Shown piece by piece: positions 1 through 13,579 of a stretch of 64,000 nt of DNA (positions within the stretch are counted from its first letter, which is position 1; every line of letters begins with the position of its first letter). This DNA comes from Escherichia hormaechei_A (lineage in GTDB: Bacteria > Pseudomonadota > Gammaproteobacteria > Enterobacterales > Enterobacteriaceae): NCBI GenBank assembly GCA_042434945.1, contig CP170191.1:372001-436000 (forward strand). The letters are read 5' to 3'. The notes beneath the pieces are model-generated. The model was given only the letters and a program-made list of their open reading frames with translations, made no database searches and was not told the DNA's origin. Made by a program: the position numbers and the translations under genes.

Positions 1-1431
<1,431 letters not shown>

Positions 1432-1499
1432 CCTTAAAGAAACGTACTTTGCAGTGCTCACACAGATTGTCTGATGAAAATGAGCAGTAAAACCTCTAC

Positions 1500-1576
<77 letters not shown>

Positions 1577-1615
1577 AATTACGGCAAATTTGAAGAGGTT
1601 TTAACTACATGTTAT

Positions 1616-1691
1616 GGGGCTATAGCTCAGCTGGGAGAGCGCCTGCTTTGCACGCAGGAGGTCTGCGGTTCGATCCCGCATAGCTCCACCA
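1616..1691 (+). tRNA. alaV: tRNA-Ala (TGC)
   Basis: A 76-nt cloverleaf with the TGC anticodon in CTTTGCACG, a TTCGATC T-loop and an encoded CCA. Second spacer tRNA of the rrn operon, 39 nt after tRNA-Ile. Confidence 0.97.
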
Positions 1692-1754
1692 TCTCTGTAG
1701 TGATTAAATAAAAAATACTTCAGAGTGTACCTGCAAAGGTTCACTGCGAAGTTT

Positions 1755-1766
1755 TGCTCTTTAAAA
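1755..1766 (+). promoter_or_regulatory. rrn boxA-like antitermination element in the 16S-23S spacer
   Basis: TGCTCTTTAAAA lies between tRNA-Ala and 23S, matching the boxA core TGCTCTTTAACA that loads NusB/NusE. In rrn operons this copy keeps RNA polymerase in antitermination mode through 23S. Confidence 0.7.
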
Positions 1767-1874
1767 ATCTGGATCAAGCTGAAAATTGAAACACTGAACA
1801 ATGAAAGTTGTTCGTGAGTCTCTCAAATTTTCGCAACACGATGATGAATCGCAAGAAACATCTTCGGGTTGTGA

Positions 1875-4778
<2,904 letters not shown>

Positions 4779-4871
4779 ACAACGCCGAAGCTGTTTTGGC
4801 GGATTGAGAGAAGATTTTCAGCCTGATACAGATTAAATCAGAACGCAGAAGCGGTCTGATAAAACAGAATT

Positions 4872-4991
4872 TGCCTGGCGGCCGTAGCGCGGTGGTCCCA
4901 CCTGACCCCATGCCGAACTCAGAAGTGAAACGCCGTAGCGCCGATGGTAGTGTGGGGTCTCCCCATGCGAGAGTAGGGAACTGCCAGGCAT
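4872..4991 (+). rRNA. rrfH: 5S ribosomal RNA
   Basis: 120 nt from TGCCTGGCGGCC to CTGCCAGGCAT, with terminal helix complementarity (TGCCTGGC/GCCAGGCA) and the conserved CCGAACTCAGAAGTGAAA loop. It lies 93 nt after 23S. Confidence 0.97.
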
Positions 4992-5043
4992 CAAATTAAG
5001 CAGTAAGCCGGTCATAAAACCGGTGGTTGTAAAAGAATTCGGT

Positions 5044-5120
5044 GGAGCGGTAGTTCAGTCGGTTAGAATACCTGCCTGTCACGCAGGGGGTCGCGGGTTC
5101 GAGTCCCGTCCGTTCCGCCA
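5044..5120 (+). tRNA. aspU: tRNA-Asp (GTC), distal rrn tRNA
   Basis: 77-nt tRNA with anticodon GTC in CCTGTCACG and encoded CCA, directly after 5S as in E. coli rrnH. An identical copy lies at 14444-14520, giving a direct repeat 9.4 kb apart that brackets dkgB to dnaQ. Confidence 0.96.
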
Positions 5121-5132
5121 CTTATTAAGAAG

Positions 5133-5160
5133 CCTCGAGTTAACGCTCGAGGTTTTTTTT
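5133..5160 (+). terminator. rrn operon terminator
   Basis: Perfect 7-bp stem CCTCGAG/CTCGAGG with a 6-nt loop followed by eight T residues, 12 nt after the tRNA-Asp CCA end. A strong intrinsic terminator for the rRNA operon. Confidence 0.93.
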
Positions 5161-5282
5161 CGTCTGTATATCTATTATTGCCAGAATCGCAAAAATCCTC
5201 TGCATTTTACGCTCTTTTTCCTCAACAGTCTGAAGCCCATAATCACCTCAGTTAACGAAAATAGCATTAAAAGAGGCATATT

Positions 5283-6086
5283 ATGGCTATCCCTGCATTT
5301 GGTTTAGGTACTTTCCGTCTGAAAGACGACGTTGTTATTTCATCTGTGATAACGGCGCTTGAACTTGGTTATCGCGCAATTGATACCGCACAAATCTATG
5401 ATAACGAAGCCGCAGTAGGTCAGGCGATTGCAGAAAGTGGCGTGCCACGTCATGAACTCTACATCACCACTAAAATCTGGATTGAAAATCTCAGCAAAGA
5501 CAAATTGATCCCAAGTCTGAAAGAGAGCCTGCAAAAATTGCGTACCGATTATGTTGATCTGACGCTAATCCACTGGCCGTCACCAAACGATGAAGTCTCT
5601 GTTGAAGAGTTTATGCAGGCGCTGCTGGAAGCCAAAAAACAAGGGCTGACGCGTGAGATCGGTATTTCCAACTTCACGATCCCGTTGATGGAAAAAGCGA
5701 TTGCTGCTGTTGGTGCTGAAAACATCGCTACTAACCAGATTGAACTCTCTCCTTATCTGCAAAACCGTAAAGTGGTTGCCTGGGCTAAACAGCACGGCAT
5801 CCATATTACTTCCTATATGACGCTGGCGTATGGTAAGGCCCTGAAAGATGAGGTTATTGCTCGTATCGCAGCTAAACACAATGCGACTCCGGCACAAGTG
5901 ATTCTGGCGTGGGCTATGGGGGAAGGTTACTCAGTAATTCCTTCTTCTACTAAACGTAAAAACCTGGAAAGTAATCTTAAGGCACAAAATTTACAGCTTG
6001 ATGCCGAAGATAAAAAAGCGATCGCCGCACTGGATTGCAACGACCGCCTGGTTAGCCCGGAAGGTCTGGCTCCTGAATGGGATTAA
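5283..6086 (+). CDS. dkgB: 2,5-diketo-D-gluconate reductase B (methylglyoxal reductase), aldo-keto reductase
   Basis: 267 aa, the E. coli DkgB (YafB) length, and I see no difference from the K-12 protein as remembered. It is an NADPH-dependent cytoplasmic aldo-keto reductase that reduces methylglyoxal and 2,5-diketo-D-gluconate. The AKR catalytic tetrad is visible: D in [11 protein letters not shown], Tyr of IYDN, Lys in YITTKIW and His in LIHWPSP; the C-terminal IPSSTKRKN segment binds the NADPH phosphate. The start is preceded by AAGAGG 7 nt upstream. It follows rrn-aspU exactly as in E. coli and is the last gene of the first E. coli-like block. Confidence 0.96.
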
Positions 6087-6997
6087 GCCTCTCTGACAGC
6101 TCCTCCGGGAGCTGTTTTTACATGCTCGCTAAGGAAATCGATAAAAGCCCGGATGCGCGTACTTACCGCACGGTCGCTGTAATACACTGCGCTAAAAGGC
6201 ATCTCTACAGGTAAGCGTTTGTCAGCCATCAGTTCTACAAGCTGACCCGCAGCTATTTCCTTATCAATCATATAGTCTGATAAACAGGCGATCCCATTTC
6301 CTTCAAGACAAAGCTGTTTCAGCGTTTCTCCGCTATTAGACGAAAGTCCGCAAGTGATCTCATGAAGTTGTCCGTCATGACAGGCCACGGGCCAGGTGTT
6401 CAGCGAGACAGGTTCCGTAAAGCCCAGGCACAGGTGCTGCTTCAGCTCCTCAACGGTCTCCGGTTTGCCATGCTCTGCAATATATTGCGGTGACGCGATA
6501 ATTTTGCGGTAGCTGGTGAACAGTGGGCGAGCGCGTAAACTTGAATCCGTCAGGGTTCCCGCGCGGATCGCCACATCAACTTTACGCTCAATCAGGTTAA
6601 TAAACGTCTCTGAAGAGACCAGGGACAGAGTCATCTCCGGATAACGTTCCCGGAATGGCTTGATTAACGGCATCAGAAAATGAAGCACGACCGGCGTCGC
6701 CGCATCAATGCGTAGCAATCCACGCGGAGTGCTACGCGACTCCATTATTTCCGTCTCAGCTGCCGCCATCTCCTGCAAAACGGATTGTACGCGGCGAAAA
6801 TAACGTTCACCTTCTTCCGTCAGGCTGAGCTGCCGCGTTGTTCTGTTGAGCAGACTTACCCCGAGCTTCATCTCCAGCTTTTTCACCGAGCGGCTGATGG
6901 CGGAGTTCGCCTGCCCGAGCTGTTCGGCCGCACGGCTGAAGCTGCCGCTTTCAACAACGGCAACAAAGATAGTCAGTTCTTCCGATGTGGCTTTCAT
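6083..6997 (-). CDS. yafC: LysR-family transcriptional regulator YafC
   Basis: 304 aa LysR-type regulator. The N-terminal winged helix-turn-helix (residues about 1-60) has the family pattern [17 protein letters not shown], then a linker helix and a substrate-binding-type effector domain (about 90-295). It is homologous to E. coli YafC but with many substitutions, unlike the neighbouring dkgB, so it marks entry into a diverged block. It is transcribed divergently from an MFS exporter gene 103 bp away, the classical layout of a LysR regulator with its target, so I infer it controls that gene. Its stop overlaps the dkgB stop by 4 bp. Confidence 0.92.
6097..6119. terminator. bidirectional terminator between dkgB and yafC
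   Basis: ACAGCTCC-TCC-GGGAGCTGT hairpin followed by TTTT, between the converging dkgB stop and the yafC C-terminus; it overlaps the last codons of yafC. Confidence 0.7.
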
Positions 6998-7100
6998 TAT
7001 TGCATCATCCGCAAAATTCTATTGAGATTCTAACCATTTTTGTTATTTAAACACTGGCGCATACTGCCTGTCATCTTAATCCTGAAGAGACGGAGTATTT

Positions 7101-8276
7101 ATGCCACTGGCGCTTCTTGCCCTGACGATCAGTGCCTTCGCAATTGGCACGACCGAATTTGTTATTGTAGGACTTGTTCCCACTATTGCTGAACAACTCG
7201 CCATTTCGCTGCCTTCTGCCGGGCTGCTGGTATCTATTTACGCGTTAGGCGTCGCTGTTGGGGCGCCTGTGCTGACCGCACTGACTGGACGCTTTCCACG
7301 TAAACAACTGTTAGTTGCCCTGATGGTGCTCTTCACCGCCGGCAATATTCTGGCGTGGCAGGCTCCGGACTACACCACTCTGGTCATTGCCCGTTTGCTG
7401 ACTGGCCTCGCACACGGTGTCTTCTTCTCCATCGGCTCCACGATTGCAACCAGCCTGGTGCCAAAAGAGAAAGCGGCGTCAGCCATTGCGATTATGTTTG
7501 GCGGCTTAACCGTCGCGCTGGTCACCGGCGTGCCGTTAGGAACGTTTATTGGGCAACATTTTGGCTGGCGAGAAACCTTCCTTGCGGTATCGCTGTTGGG
7601 CGTGATTGCTCTGGTAGCCAGCCTGCTGCTGGTGCCCTCCAGTATTCCGGGGCGCGCGAGCGCCAGCCTGAGCGATCAGGTTAAGGTTCTGACACACCCG
7701 CGCCTGCTGCTGATCTATGCCGTTACGGCTCTGGGTTATGGAGGTGTGTTCACTGCGTTCACTTTCCTTGCACCGATGATGCAGGAACTGGCTGGTTTTT
7801 CTCCGGGCGCAGTGAGCTGGATTTTACTGGGCTACGGTATCTCCGTCGCAATCGGCAATATCTGGGGCGGCAAGCTTGCAGATAAGCATGGTGCGGTACC
7901 GGCGCTAAAATTTATCTTCGCCGCGCTGGTTGTCCTGCTGATGATTTTCCAGTTCACCGCGTCGATACAATACGCAGCGCTGGTAACTGTGTTGGTTATG
8001 GGAATATTCGCGTTTGGTAACGTACCGGGATTGCAGGTCTATGTTGTACAGAAAGCCGAACGCTATACGCCCAATGCGGTGGATGTCGCATCCGGCCTGA
8101 ATATCGCCGCATTCAATATCGGTATCGCACTCGGATCGGTTATCGGCGGGCAGACGGTTGAACACGTTGGATTAACCCAAACGCCATGGATTGGTGCGGT
8201 AATTGTGCTTGTCGCTTTCCTGCTTATTGGTCTGAGTGGACGACTTGATAAACCCGCTCGTATCGCGCTTGGATAA
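7101..8276 (+). CDS. MFS exporter, AraJ/YdhP (DHA1) type
   Basis: 391 aa with 12 predicted membrane segments and the major facilitator fold. The N-terminus (SAFAIGTTEFVIVGLVP) carries the GTTEF signature of the AraJ/YdhP drug and sugar efflux branch, and TGRFPRKQLL is the loop 2-3 motif. It is an inner-membrane proton antiporter; the substrate is unknown. The ATG has GACGGAG upstream. It is absent between yafC and yafD in E. coli K-12, so this is an extra gene of the diverged block. The divergent LysR gene yafC is its probable regulator. It could be named ydhP-like, but orthology cannot be settled by eye. Confidence 0.85.
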   Translation: MPLALLALTISAFAIGTTEFVIVGLVPTIAEQLAISLPSAGLLVSIYALGVAVGAPVLTALTGRFPRKQLLVALMVLFTAGNILAWQAPDYTTLVIARLLTGLAHGVFFSIGSTIATSLVPKEKAASAIAIMFGGLTVALVTGVPLGTFIGQHFGWRETFLAVSLLGVIALVASLLLVPSSIPGRASASLSDQVKVLTHPRLLLIYAVTALGYGGVFTAFTFLAPMMQELAGFSPGAVSWILLGYGISVAIGNIWGGKLADKHGAVPALKFIFAALVVLLMIFQFTASIQYAALVTVLVMGIFAFGNVPGLQVYVVQKAERYTPNAVDVASGLNIAAFNIGIALGSVIGGQTVEHVGLTQTPWIGAVIVLVAFLLIGLSGRLDKPARIALG

Positions 8277-8362
8277 GTATCAGTAAGTGCTTGCTTACAA
8301 AACTGGAAAGCGGTTTCTCAGTAATTGCGTTGAAAGTGTGACCTAAAATCCCTATAACATTA

Positions 8363-8389
8363 GAACCAGTCCGTTTTCCGGGCTGGTTC
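8363..8389. other. hairpin directly upstream of yafD
   Basis: GAACCAGTCC/GGGCTGGTTC 10-bp stem with one G-U pair and a 7-nt loop, immediately before the yafD ribosome-binding region AGAGG (8397-8401). There is no T-tract, so it is more likely a 5' UTR structure than a terminator. Confidence 0.5.
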
Positions 8390-8413
8390 ATGTTACAGAG
8401 GTCGTTTCCAAAA

Positions 8414-9214
8414 GTGCGAAAAAATACCTATGCCATGCGTTATGTTGCCGGAATGCCCGCGGAGAGGATCTTGCCTCCGGGGTCGTTTGCGAGCCTGGGT
8501 CAGGCATTACCAGCGGGCACGCCATTAAGCAATGACGAAAAAATTCGCGTACTGGTGTGGAACATCTTTAAACAACAGCGTGCGGAGTGGTTATCCGTAC
8601 TTAAAAATTTTGGTAAAGATGCGCATCTGGTTCTGTTACAGGAGGCGCAAACCACGCCTGAGCTGGTCAGGTTTGCAACGACAAACTATCTTGCAGCCGA
8701 TCAGGTGCCTGCCTTTGTTCTGCCACAGCATCCTTCTGGGGTGATGACCCTTTCAGCCGCACATCCGGTCTATTGCTGCCCGCTGCGTGAACGTGAGCCA
8801 ATCCTGCGTCTGGCAAAATCGGCGCTGGTCACGGTCTATCCGTTGCCCGACACCCGTCTGCTGATGGTGGTAAACATTCATGCGGTGAACTTCAGCCTGG
8901 GTGTTGATGTGTACAGTAAGCAGTTACTACCCATTGGCGATCAGATTGCTCATCACAGTGGGCCGATCATTATGGCCGGGGACTTCAATGCCTGGAGCCG
9001 TCCACGTATGAACGCGTTGTACCGCTTCGCGCGTGAAATGTCGCTGCGTGAAGTTCGTTTTAACGATGACCAGCGCAAGAAAGCGTTTGGTCGTCCTCTC
9101 GATTTTGTCTTCTATCGGGGTTTAAGCGTGCACGACGCCTCCGTTCTGGTGACGCGCGCCTCCGATCATAATCCTCTACTAGTTGAATTCAGTCCCGGCA
9201 AACCTGATAAATAA
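8414..9214 (+). CDS. yafD: YafD, endonuclease/exonuclease/phosphatase-family protein
   Basis: 266 aa from a GTG start, matching the E. coli YafD length; an in-frame ATG at 8390 would add 8 unconserved residues and lies at the edge of a hairpin. It has the EEP (DNase I-like) fold motifs: VWNIFKQ, LLQEAQTT (metal-binding Glu), VNIHAVN, AGDFNAW and ASDHNPLLVEF (catalytic Asp-His). The substrate is not established. Its core matches E. coli closely but both termini carry substitutions, in keeping with the diverged block. yafE follows 77 bp downstream. Confidence 0.92.
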   Translation: MRKNTYAMRYVAGMPAERILPPGSFASLGQALPAGTPLSNDEKIRVLVWNIFKQQRAEWLSVLKNFGKDAHLVLLQEAQTTPELVRFATTNYLAADQVPAFVLPQHPSGVMTLSAAHPVYCCPLREREPILRLAKSALVTVYPLPDTRLLMVVNIHAVNFSLGVDVYSKQLLPIGDQIAHHSGPIIMAGDFNAWSRPRMNALYRFAREMSLREVRFNDDQRKKAFGRPLDFVFYRGLSVHDASVLVTRASDHNPLLVEFSPGKPDK

Positions 9215-9291
9215 TGGTGCGTCAGGTCTGCCGTGGGGCAGGCCTGTGCGGGTGCTGCCCTTTATTTTTTAACCCATAAAAGGACAGCAAC

Positions 9292-10065
9292 ATGACAACA
9301 ACACACTCCCATCATGACAACGTCGAAAAACAGTTTGGTTCTCAGGCAAGTGCCTACCTGAGCAGCGCCGTGCACGCCTCTGGCCGCGATCTGGTACGTC
9401 TCGGCGAACGGCTCGCCGCGTTTCCTGACGCGCACGTGCTGGACTTAGGCTGCGGGGCGGGGCACGCCAGTTTTACCGCCGCACAGCAGGTTGCTCAGGT
9501 GACGGCATATGACTTATCGAGCCAGATGCTGGATGTGGTTGCTGAAGCGGCGAAAGCGAAAGGGCTGAATAACGTCACGACGCGCCAGGGCTACGCTGAA
9601 TCTTTACCCTTTGAGGATGCGTCGTTTGAGGTTGTGATTAGCCGTTACTCTGCACACCACTGGCATGATGTGGGGCAGGCATTACGGGAAGTGAAACGCG
9701 TGCTCAAACCGGGCGGAATCTTCATCATCATGGACGTGATGTCTCCCGGACATCCGGTACGAAATATCTGGCTCCAGACGGTTGAAGCGCTGCGTGATAC
9801 CTCGCACGTGCAAAACTACTCCAGTGGAGAGTGGCTTACGTTTATCACCGAAGCCGGCTTGATTTCACGCTCATTGATAACCGACCGTTTGCCGCTGGAG
9901 TTCACATCATGGATTGCACGGATGCGCACACCCGAGGCATTGACTCAGGCGATCCGATTGTATCAGGAGAGCGCCTCTGCTGACGTGAAGGCGTACTTTG
10001 AACTGCATGATGATGGTTCGTTTACCAGCGACACCATTATGGCTGAAGCGCAAAAAGCGGCATAA
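9292..10065 (+). CDS. yafE: YafE, class I SAM-dependent methyltransferase
   Basis: 257 aa. The Rossmann-fold methyltransferase motif I is LDLGCGAGHASF (about residues 52-63), followed by TAYDLSSQML and RVLKPGGIFIIMD, the UbiE/Methyltransf_11 pattern. The substrate is unknown. It is about 50 residues longer at the N-terminus than the K-12 annotation, whose start is internal to motif I, so the full fold is present only in this longer form. Clearly diverged from K-12 YafE. A bidirectional terminator separates it from converging mltD. Confidence 0.9.
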   Translation: MTTTHSHHDNVEKQFGSQASAYLSSAVHASGRDLVRLGERLAAFPDAHVLDLGCGAGHASFTAAQQVAQVTAYDLSSQMLDVVAEAAKAKGLNNVTTRQGYAESLPFEDASFEVVISRYSAHHWHDVGQALREVKRVLKPGGIFIIMDVMSPGHPVRNIWLQTVEALRDTSHVQNYSSGEWLTFITEAGLISRSLITDRLPLEFTSWIARMRTPEALTQAIRLYQESASADVKAYFELHDDGSFTSDTIMAEAQKAA

Positions 10066-10068
10066 ATA

Positions 10069-10099
10069 AAAAAGGCACCGGGGGAATCGGTGCCTTTTT
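10069..10099. terminator. bidirectional terminator between yafE and mltD
   Basis: AAAAGGCACCG/CGGTGCCTTTT stem with an 8-nt loop and A/T tracts on both sides, between two converging genes. Confidence 0.92.
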
Positions 10100-10112
10100 A
10101 TTATCTGGTTTG

Positions 10113-11471
10113 TCAGGAATCTGGCATGTTGTTGTTTTTCACAAACAACGTCAGCTTATCGCCTGGTTGCAGATTCGCAGTGTCGCTGTTCCAGCGCATC
10201 ACATCTTTGATGTTCACGCCGTGGCGTTTAGCAATGCTTGAAAGCGAATCGCCTTTGCGCACACGATACGTAATGCTATCGCTGTTGTTTGCCAGTCGCT
10301 GTGCGCTACTGCCTGCACCAATCGTCAAACTTTGGCCTGGCTTCAGCTTAGATCCGCGCAGTTTGTTCCACTGCTGCAAATCTTTGGTGCTTACGCCGAG
10401 ACGTGAAGCGATACTTGAAAGCGTGTCGCCAGAGCGTACGGTGTAAACACGGCTGTTAAGCGGCGTATTGTCGGCAACCAGCGTCGACTGTACAGCAGCA
10501 ATTTCGCCTGAAGCCAGAGATTCACGCAGTTGATCTGCATGCTTCTTTGGCACCATCACGTACTGCGGGCCACTTGCGCCCAGCGTGGAGCCTTTTACGC
10601 CAGCGTTGAATGTCTTCAGCTTGCTGACGGAAATCCCCGCCATATCTGCTACCTTCGCCATTTCAACCGGGCTGCTCAGGTGCACACGCGCCAGAGCACG
10701 GCTTTCATCGGTCGTTGGCAGACGTACGCCATAACGCTTGCTGTTTTTGAGAATATCACTCAATGCCAGCATTTTAGGCACGTACTGCTTCGTTTCCTGC
10801 GGCAACGGTAACGACCAGAAGTCCGTGGATTTCCCACGCGCTTTGTTGGTTTTAATTGCCTTCATGACCCGACCTTCGCCGCTGTTATAAGCCGCTACGG
10901 TCAGAAGCCAGTCGCCGTCAAACATTTTGTTCAGACGCTGCATCATATTCAGCGCGGCAGTTGTTGAAGCAACAACATCGCGACGCGCGTCATAATTGCG
11001 GGTCTGTTTCAAACCATAATTGCGCCCCGTGCTCGGAATGATCTGCCAGATGCCTGCGGCATTGGCGCCAGACGTTGCGTGAGGATCAAAAGCGCTCTCC
11101 ACTATGGGTAGTAGTACCAGTTCCATAGGCATGTTACGTTTTTTAACTTGCCCTGCTATCCAGTACATATACGGCTCTGCCCGTAAAGTTACATCGTGGA
11201 GATAGCTCTTATTGCGTAAATATTTCTGTTTCTGTTCGCGAATCCGGTCATTTTCCGGAATTCCCATCTTTAGCTCGTCGCCAATGAAAGCCCACAAGTC
11301 ACCATCTGGCGCGATAGACGTCCCATCGTCCATCCATCGTGCCTGACTTGTAAACTTTGCTGCTTCCCCTTGACCAGCTGCAGAAAGGCTCTGTGCGTGC
11401 TGTTGAACGTTGCCGGTACTCTGGCAACCCACGAGCAGGACAGAGGCGAGTAATATCGCTTTTGCCTTCAT
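10113..11471 (-). CDS. mltD: membrane-bound lytic murein transglycosylase D
   Basis: 452 aa, and I find no difference from E. coli MltD as remembered. The lipoprotein signal ends in the lipobox LLVGC (Cys16). The SLT domain (about 100-250) has catalytic Glu125 in VESAFDPHATSG and the AGIWQIIPSTGRNYGL segment. Two C-terminal LysM modules (from about residues 343 and 402) bind peptidoglycan. It cleaves murein glycan strands to 1,6-anhydro products at the outer membrane. It marks the return to an E. coli-like block after diverged yafE. Confidence 0.97.
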   Translation of the reverse strand: MKAKAILLASVLLVGCQSTGNVQQHAQSLSAAGQGEAAKFTSQARWMDDGTSIAPDGDLWAFIGDELKMGIPENDRIREQKQKYLRNKSYLHDVTLRAEPYMYWIAGQVKKRNMPMELVLLPIVESAFDPHATSGANAAGIWQIIPSTGRNYGLKQTRNYDARRDVVASTTAALNMMQRLNKMFDGDWLLTVAAYNSGEGRVMKAIKTNKARGKSTDFWSLPLPQETKQYVPKMLALSDILKNSKRYGVRLPTTDESRALARVHLSSPVEMAKVADMAGISVSKLKTFNAGVKGSTLGASGPQYVMVPKKHADQLRESLASGEIAAVQSTLVADNTPLNSRVYTVRSGDTLSSIASRLGVSTKDLQQWNKLRGSKLKPGQSLTIGAGSSAQRLANNSDSITYRVRKGDSLSSIAKRHGVNIKDVMRWNSDTANLQPGDKLTLFVKNNNMPDS

Positions 11472-11542
11472 GTGTGTGTCAATAGTTGCTTAAAAGACGA
11501 CCGATCATAACGGCGAACGGAGCCGATGACAAGAAAGTTTTA

Positions 11543-12298
11543 TCAGAACCTATCTTTCTTTGACCTTAACCATGCAAAACGCTCTTCAGGTTGTTGCAAT
11601 AATGTTTCTTCATTAATTACATTAATTAAATCAATATCTTCCGTTCTTAAAAAAACATTAATTTGCCGCTCATTTTTCAGAATTACGGGTAGTGTTATTT
11701 GATTTTTTGCCCGTAACTCCTTAACTTTACGATAATAATCGTGAATCGCCCGATCCTCAGGCAGCACGCTTGCAGCAAACTTCATATTCCCTAATGTATA
11801 CTCATGTGCGCAACAAATTACGGTGTCGGCTGGCAGCGCATTAATTTTTTGTAAAGATTGATACATCTGTTCTGGCGTGCCTTCAAACAGCCTTCCACAG
11901 CCGCCAGAAAACAGCGTGTCGCCACAAAACAGATAAGGTTTGCTGTAGAAACAGAGATGACCGGAAGTGTGACCTGGCGTAGCAAATACGGAAAACTCCC
12001 ACCCGAGGATGAGGATACTTTCGCCTTCTTCAACAACTTGCGTCGTACCCTTATCCTGTGTCTCTGCTGGTCCGTAGACGAGTAGATGGGGATAGCGTGC
12101 AAGGAGATCGGGAACACCGCCGACATGATCGTGATGGTGATGGGTAAGGAGGATCGCCTCCGGCTGCCAGCCGTTTTCTTTAATCGCGTGCAGGATCGGT
12201 GCGGATTCGCCTGGATCAACAATGATGCATCTGCGATCGTCGTCGACTAAAACCCAGATGTAATTGTCCTGAAAGGCGGAAATACTGATAAGATTCAT
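11543..12298 (-). CDS. gloB: hydroxyacylglutathione hydrolase (glyoxalase II), apparent hybrid
   Basis: 251 aa metallo-beta-lactamase-fold enzyme hydrolysing S-lactoylglutathione to D-lactate and glutathione in the cytoplasm. The binuclear metal site is visible: THHHHDHVGG (about 53-62), a His in TPGHTSGH, FCGDTLFSGGCGR and CAHEYT. Odd feature: residues 1 to about 185 differ at many positions from E. coli GloB, whereas the last ~65 residues (from DYYRKVKELRAKNQ) look identical to E. coli, and base composition changes at the same place (about 11740). I read this as a recombination junction inside the gene. Confidence 0.95.
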   Translation of the reverse strand: MNLISISAFQDNYIWVLVDDDRRCIIVDPGESAPILHAIKENGWQPEAILLTHHHHDHVGGVPDLLARYPHLLVYGPAETQDKGTTQVVEEGESILILGWEFSVFATPGHTSGHLCFYSKPYLFCGDTLFSGGCGRLFEGTPEQMYQSLQKINALPADTVICCAHEYTLGNMKFAASVLPEDRAIHDYYRKVKELRAKNQITLPVILKNERQINVFLRTEDIDLINVINEETLLQQPEERFAWLRSKKDRF

Positions 12299-12330
12299 GC
12301 ATTACCTCTTATAGCGTGGCGGGTGTTTTG

Positions 12331-13051
12331 ATGAAACCGGCAAGGATACCTCAGACTGTCGCACCACCGGAACGTTGGGCAGAGTTGCCCTGGGGTGAAT
12401 ATTATCGCGAGGCCTTAGAACTTCAGCTTAAACCCTGGCTCGCGAAAATGTATGGTTTTCACTGCTTAAGATTGGCAATTTAAGCGCAGAAATCAATTGC
12501 GAAGCGTGCGCGGTTTCTCATCAAGTGAATGTTTCTGCGCAAGGAATGCCCGTCCAGGTACAGGCGGACCCACTTCATCTTCCTTTTGCCGATAAATCCG
12601 TGATGTTTGTCTACTGGCACATACATTGCCGTGGTGCACCGATCCGCATCGTTTATTGCGTGAAGCCGATCGGGTATTGATTGATGATGGCTGGCTGGTC
12701 ATTAGTGGCTTCAATCCCATCAGTTTTATGGGATTACGCAAACTTGTGCCGGTATTGCGCAAAACCTCGCCCTATAACAGCCGGATGTTTACTCTGATGC
12801 GGCAGCTGGACTGGCTCTCTTTGTTGAATTTTGAAGTGCTACACGCCAGCCGTTTCCACGTTCTCCCGTGGAACAAACACGGAGGAAAACTATTGAATGC
12901 GCATATTCCTGCGCTTGGTTGCTTACAACTTATTGTTGCCCGGAAACGGACTATTCCTTTAACGCTAAATCCGATGAAACAGAGTAAAAACAAGCCACGA
13001 ATTCGCCAGGCGGTTGGAGCCACCCGGCAATGTCGTAAACCACAGGCTTAA
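12331..13051 (+). pseudogene. yafS: yafS methyltransferase gene with two frameshifts
   Basis: Corresponds to E. coli YafS, a putative class I methyltransferase divergent from gloB. From the ATG at 12331 the frame reads 50 codons and hits TAA at 12481. Compared with the remembered E. coli sequence one base is missing at about 12461 (TTTTCACTG in place of TTTTCATCTG) and another at about 12601 (CCGTGATG in place of CCGTCGATG). The homology then continues in the frame starting before 12626 to the stop at 13049-13051. The first ~40 codons are diverged and the rest E. coli-like. True inactivation and sequencing indels are both possible. The stop overlaps that of converging rnhA. Confidence 0.85.
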
Positions 13052-13515
13052 ACTTCAACTTGGTAGCCTGTATCTTCCAGTGTGGGATTCATCGCCGCGG
13101 CACGAGCCAGTTCATCACAGCGTTCGTTTTCCGGGTGTCCGGCATGGCCTTTAACCCATTCCCATTTGATTTGATGCTGCCCCAATGCAGCATCAAGACG
13201 TTGCCAGAGATCGACATTTTTTACTGGTTTTTTGTCTGCGGTTTTCCAGCCACGTTTTTTCCAGTTATGGATCCACTGGGTGATACCCTGGCGGACATAC
13301 TGGCTGTCGGTACTCAAAATGACTTCGCAATGTTCTTTTAACGCCTCCAGCGCGACAATAGCGGCCATCAACTCCATACGGTTGTTGGTGGTGCGGGTGT
13401 AGCCAGCGCTAAAGGTTTTCTCGCGTCCGCGATAGCGTAAAATAGCGCCGTAACCCCCAGGTCCTGGATTGCCCAGACACGAACCATCGGTGAAAATTTC
13501 TACCTGTTTAAGCAT
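13048..13515 (-). CDS. rnhA: ribonuclease HI
   Basis: 155 aa, apparently identical to E. coli. It cleaves the RNA strand of RNA-DNA hybrids. Catalytic residues D10 (IFTDGS), E48 (NRMELMA), D70 (STDSQYV) and D134 (ERCDELA) are all present. The start at 13515 (MLKQVEIF) is chosen over an upstream ATG because it gives the family length. It is divergent from dnaQ with 64 bp between starts, the E. coli arrangement in which promoters overlap. Confidence 0.98.
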
Positions 13516-13579
13516 CTCTGGTAGACTTCCTGTAATTGAATCGAACTGTAAAACGACAAGTCTGACATAAATGACCGCT

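Noticed and set aside
12455..12610. Programmed frameshifting in yafS
   Set aside because: No slippery heptamer or following structure; two separate one-base losses relative to the E. coli gene are better explained by mutation or sequencing error.
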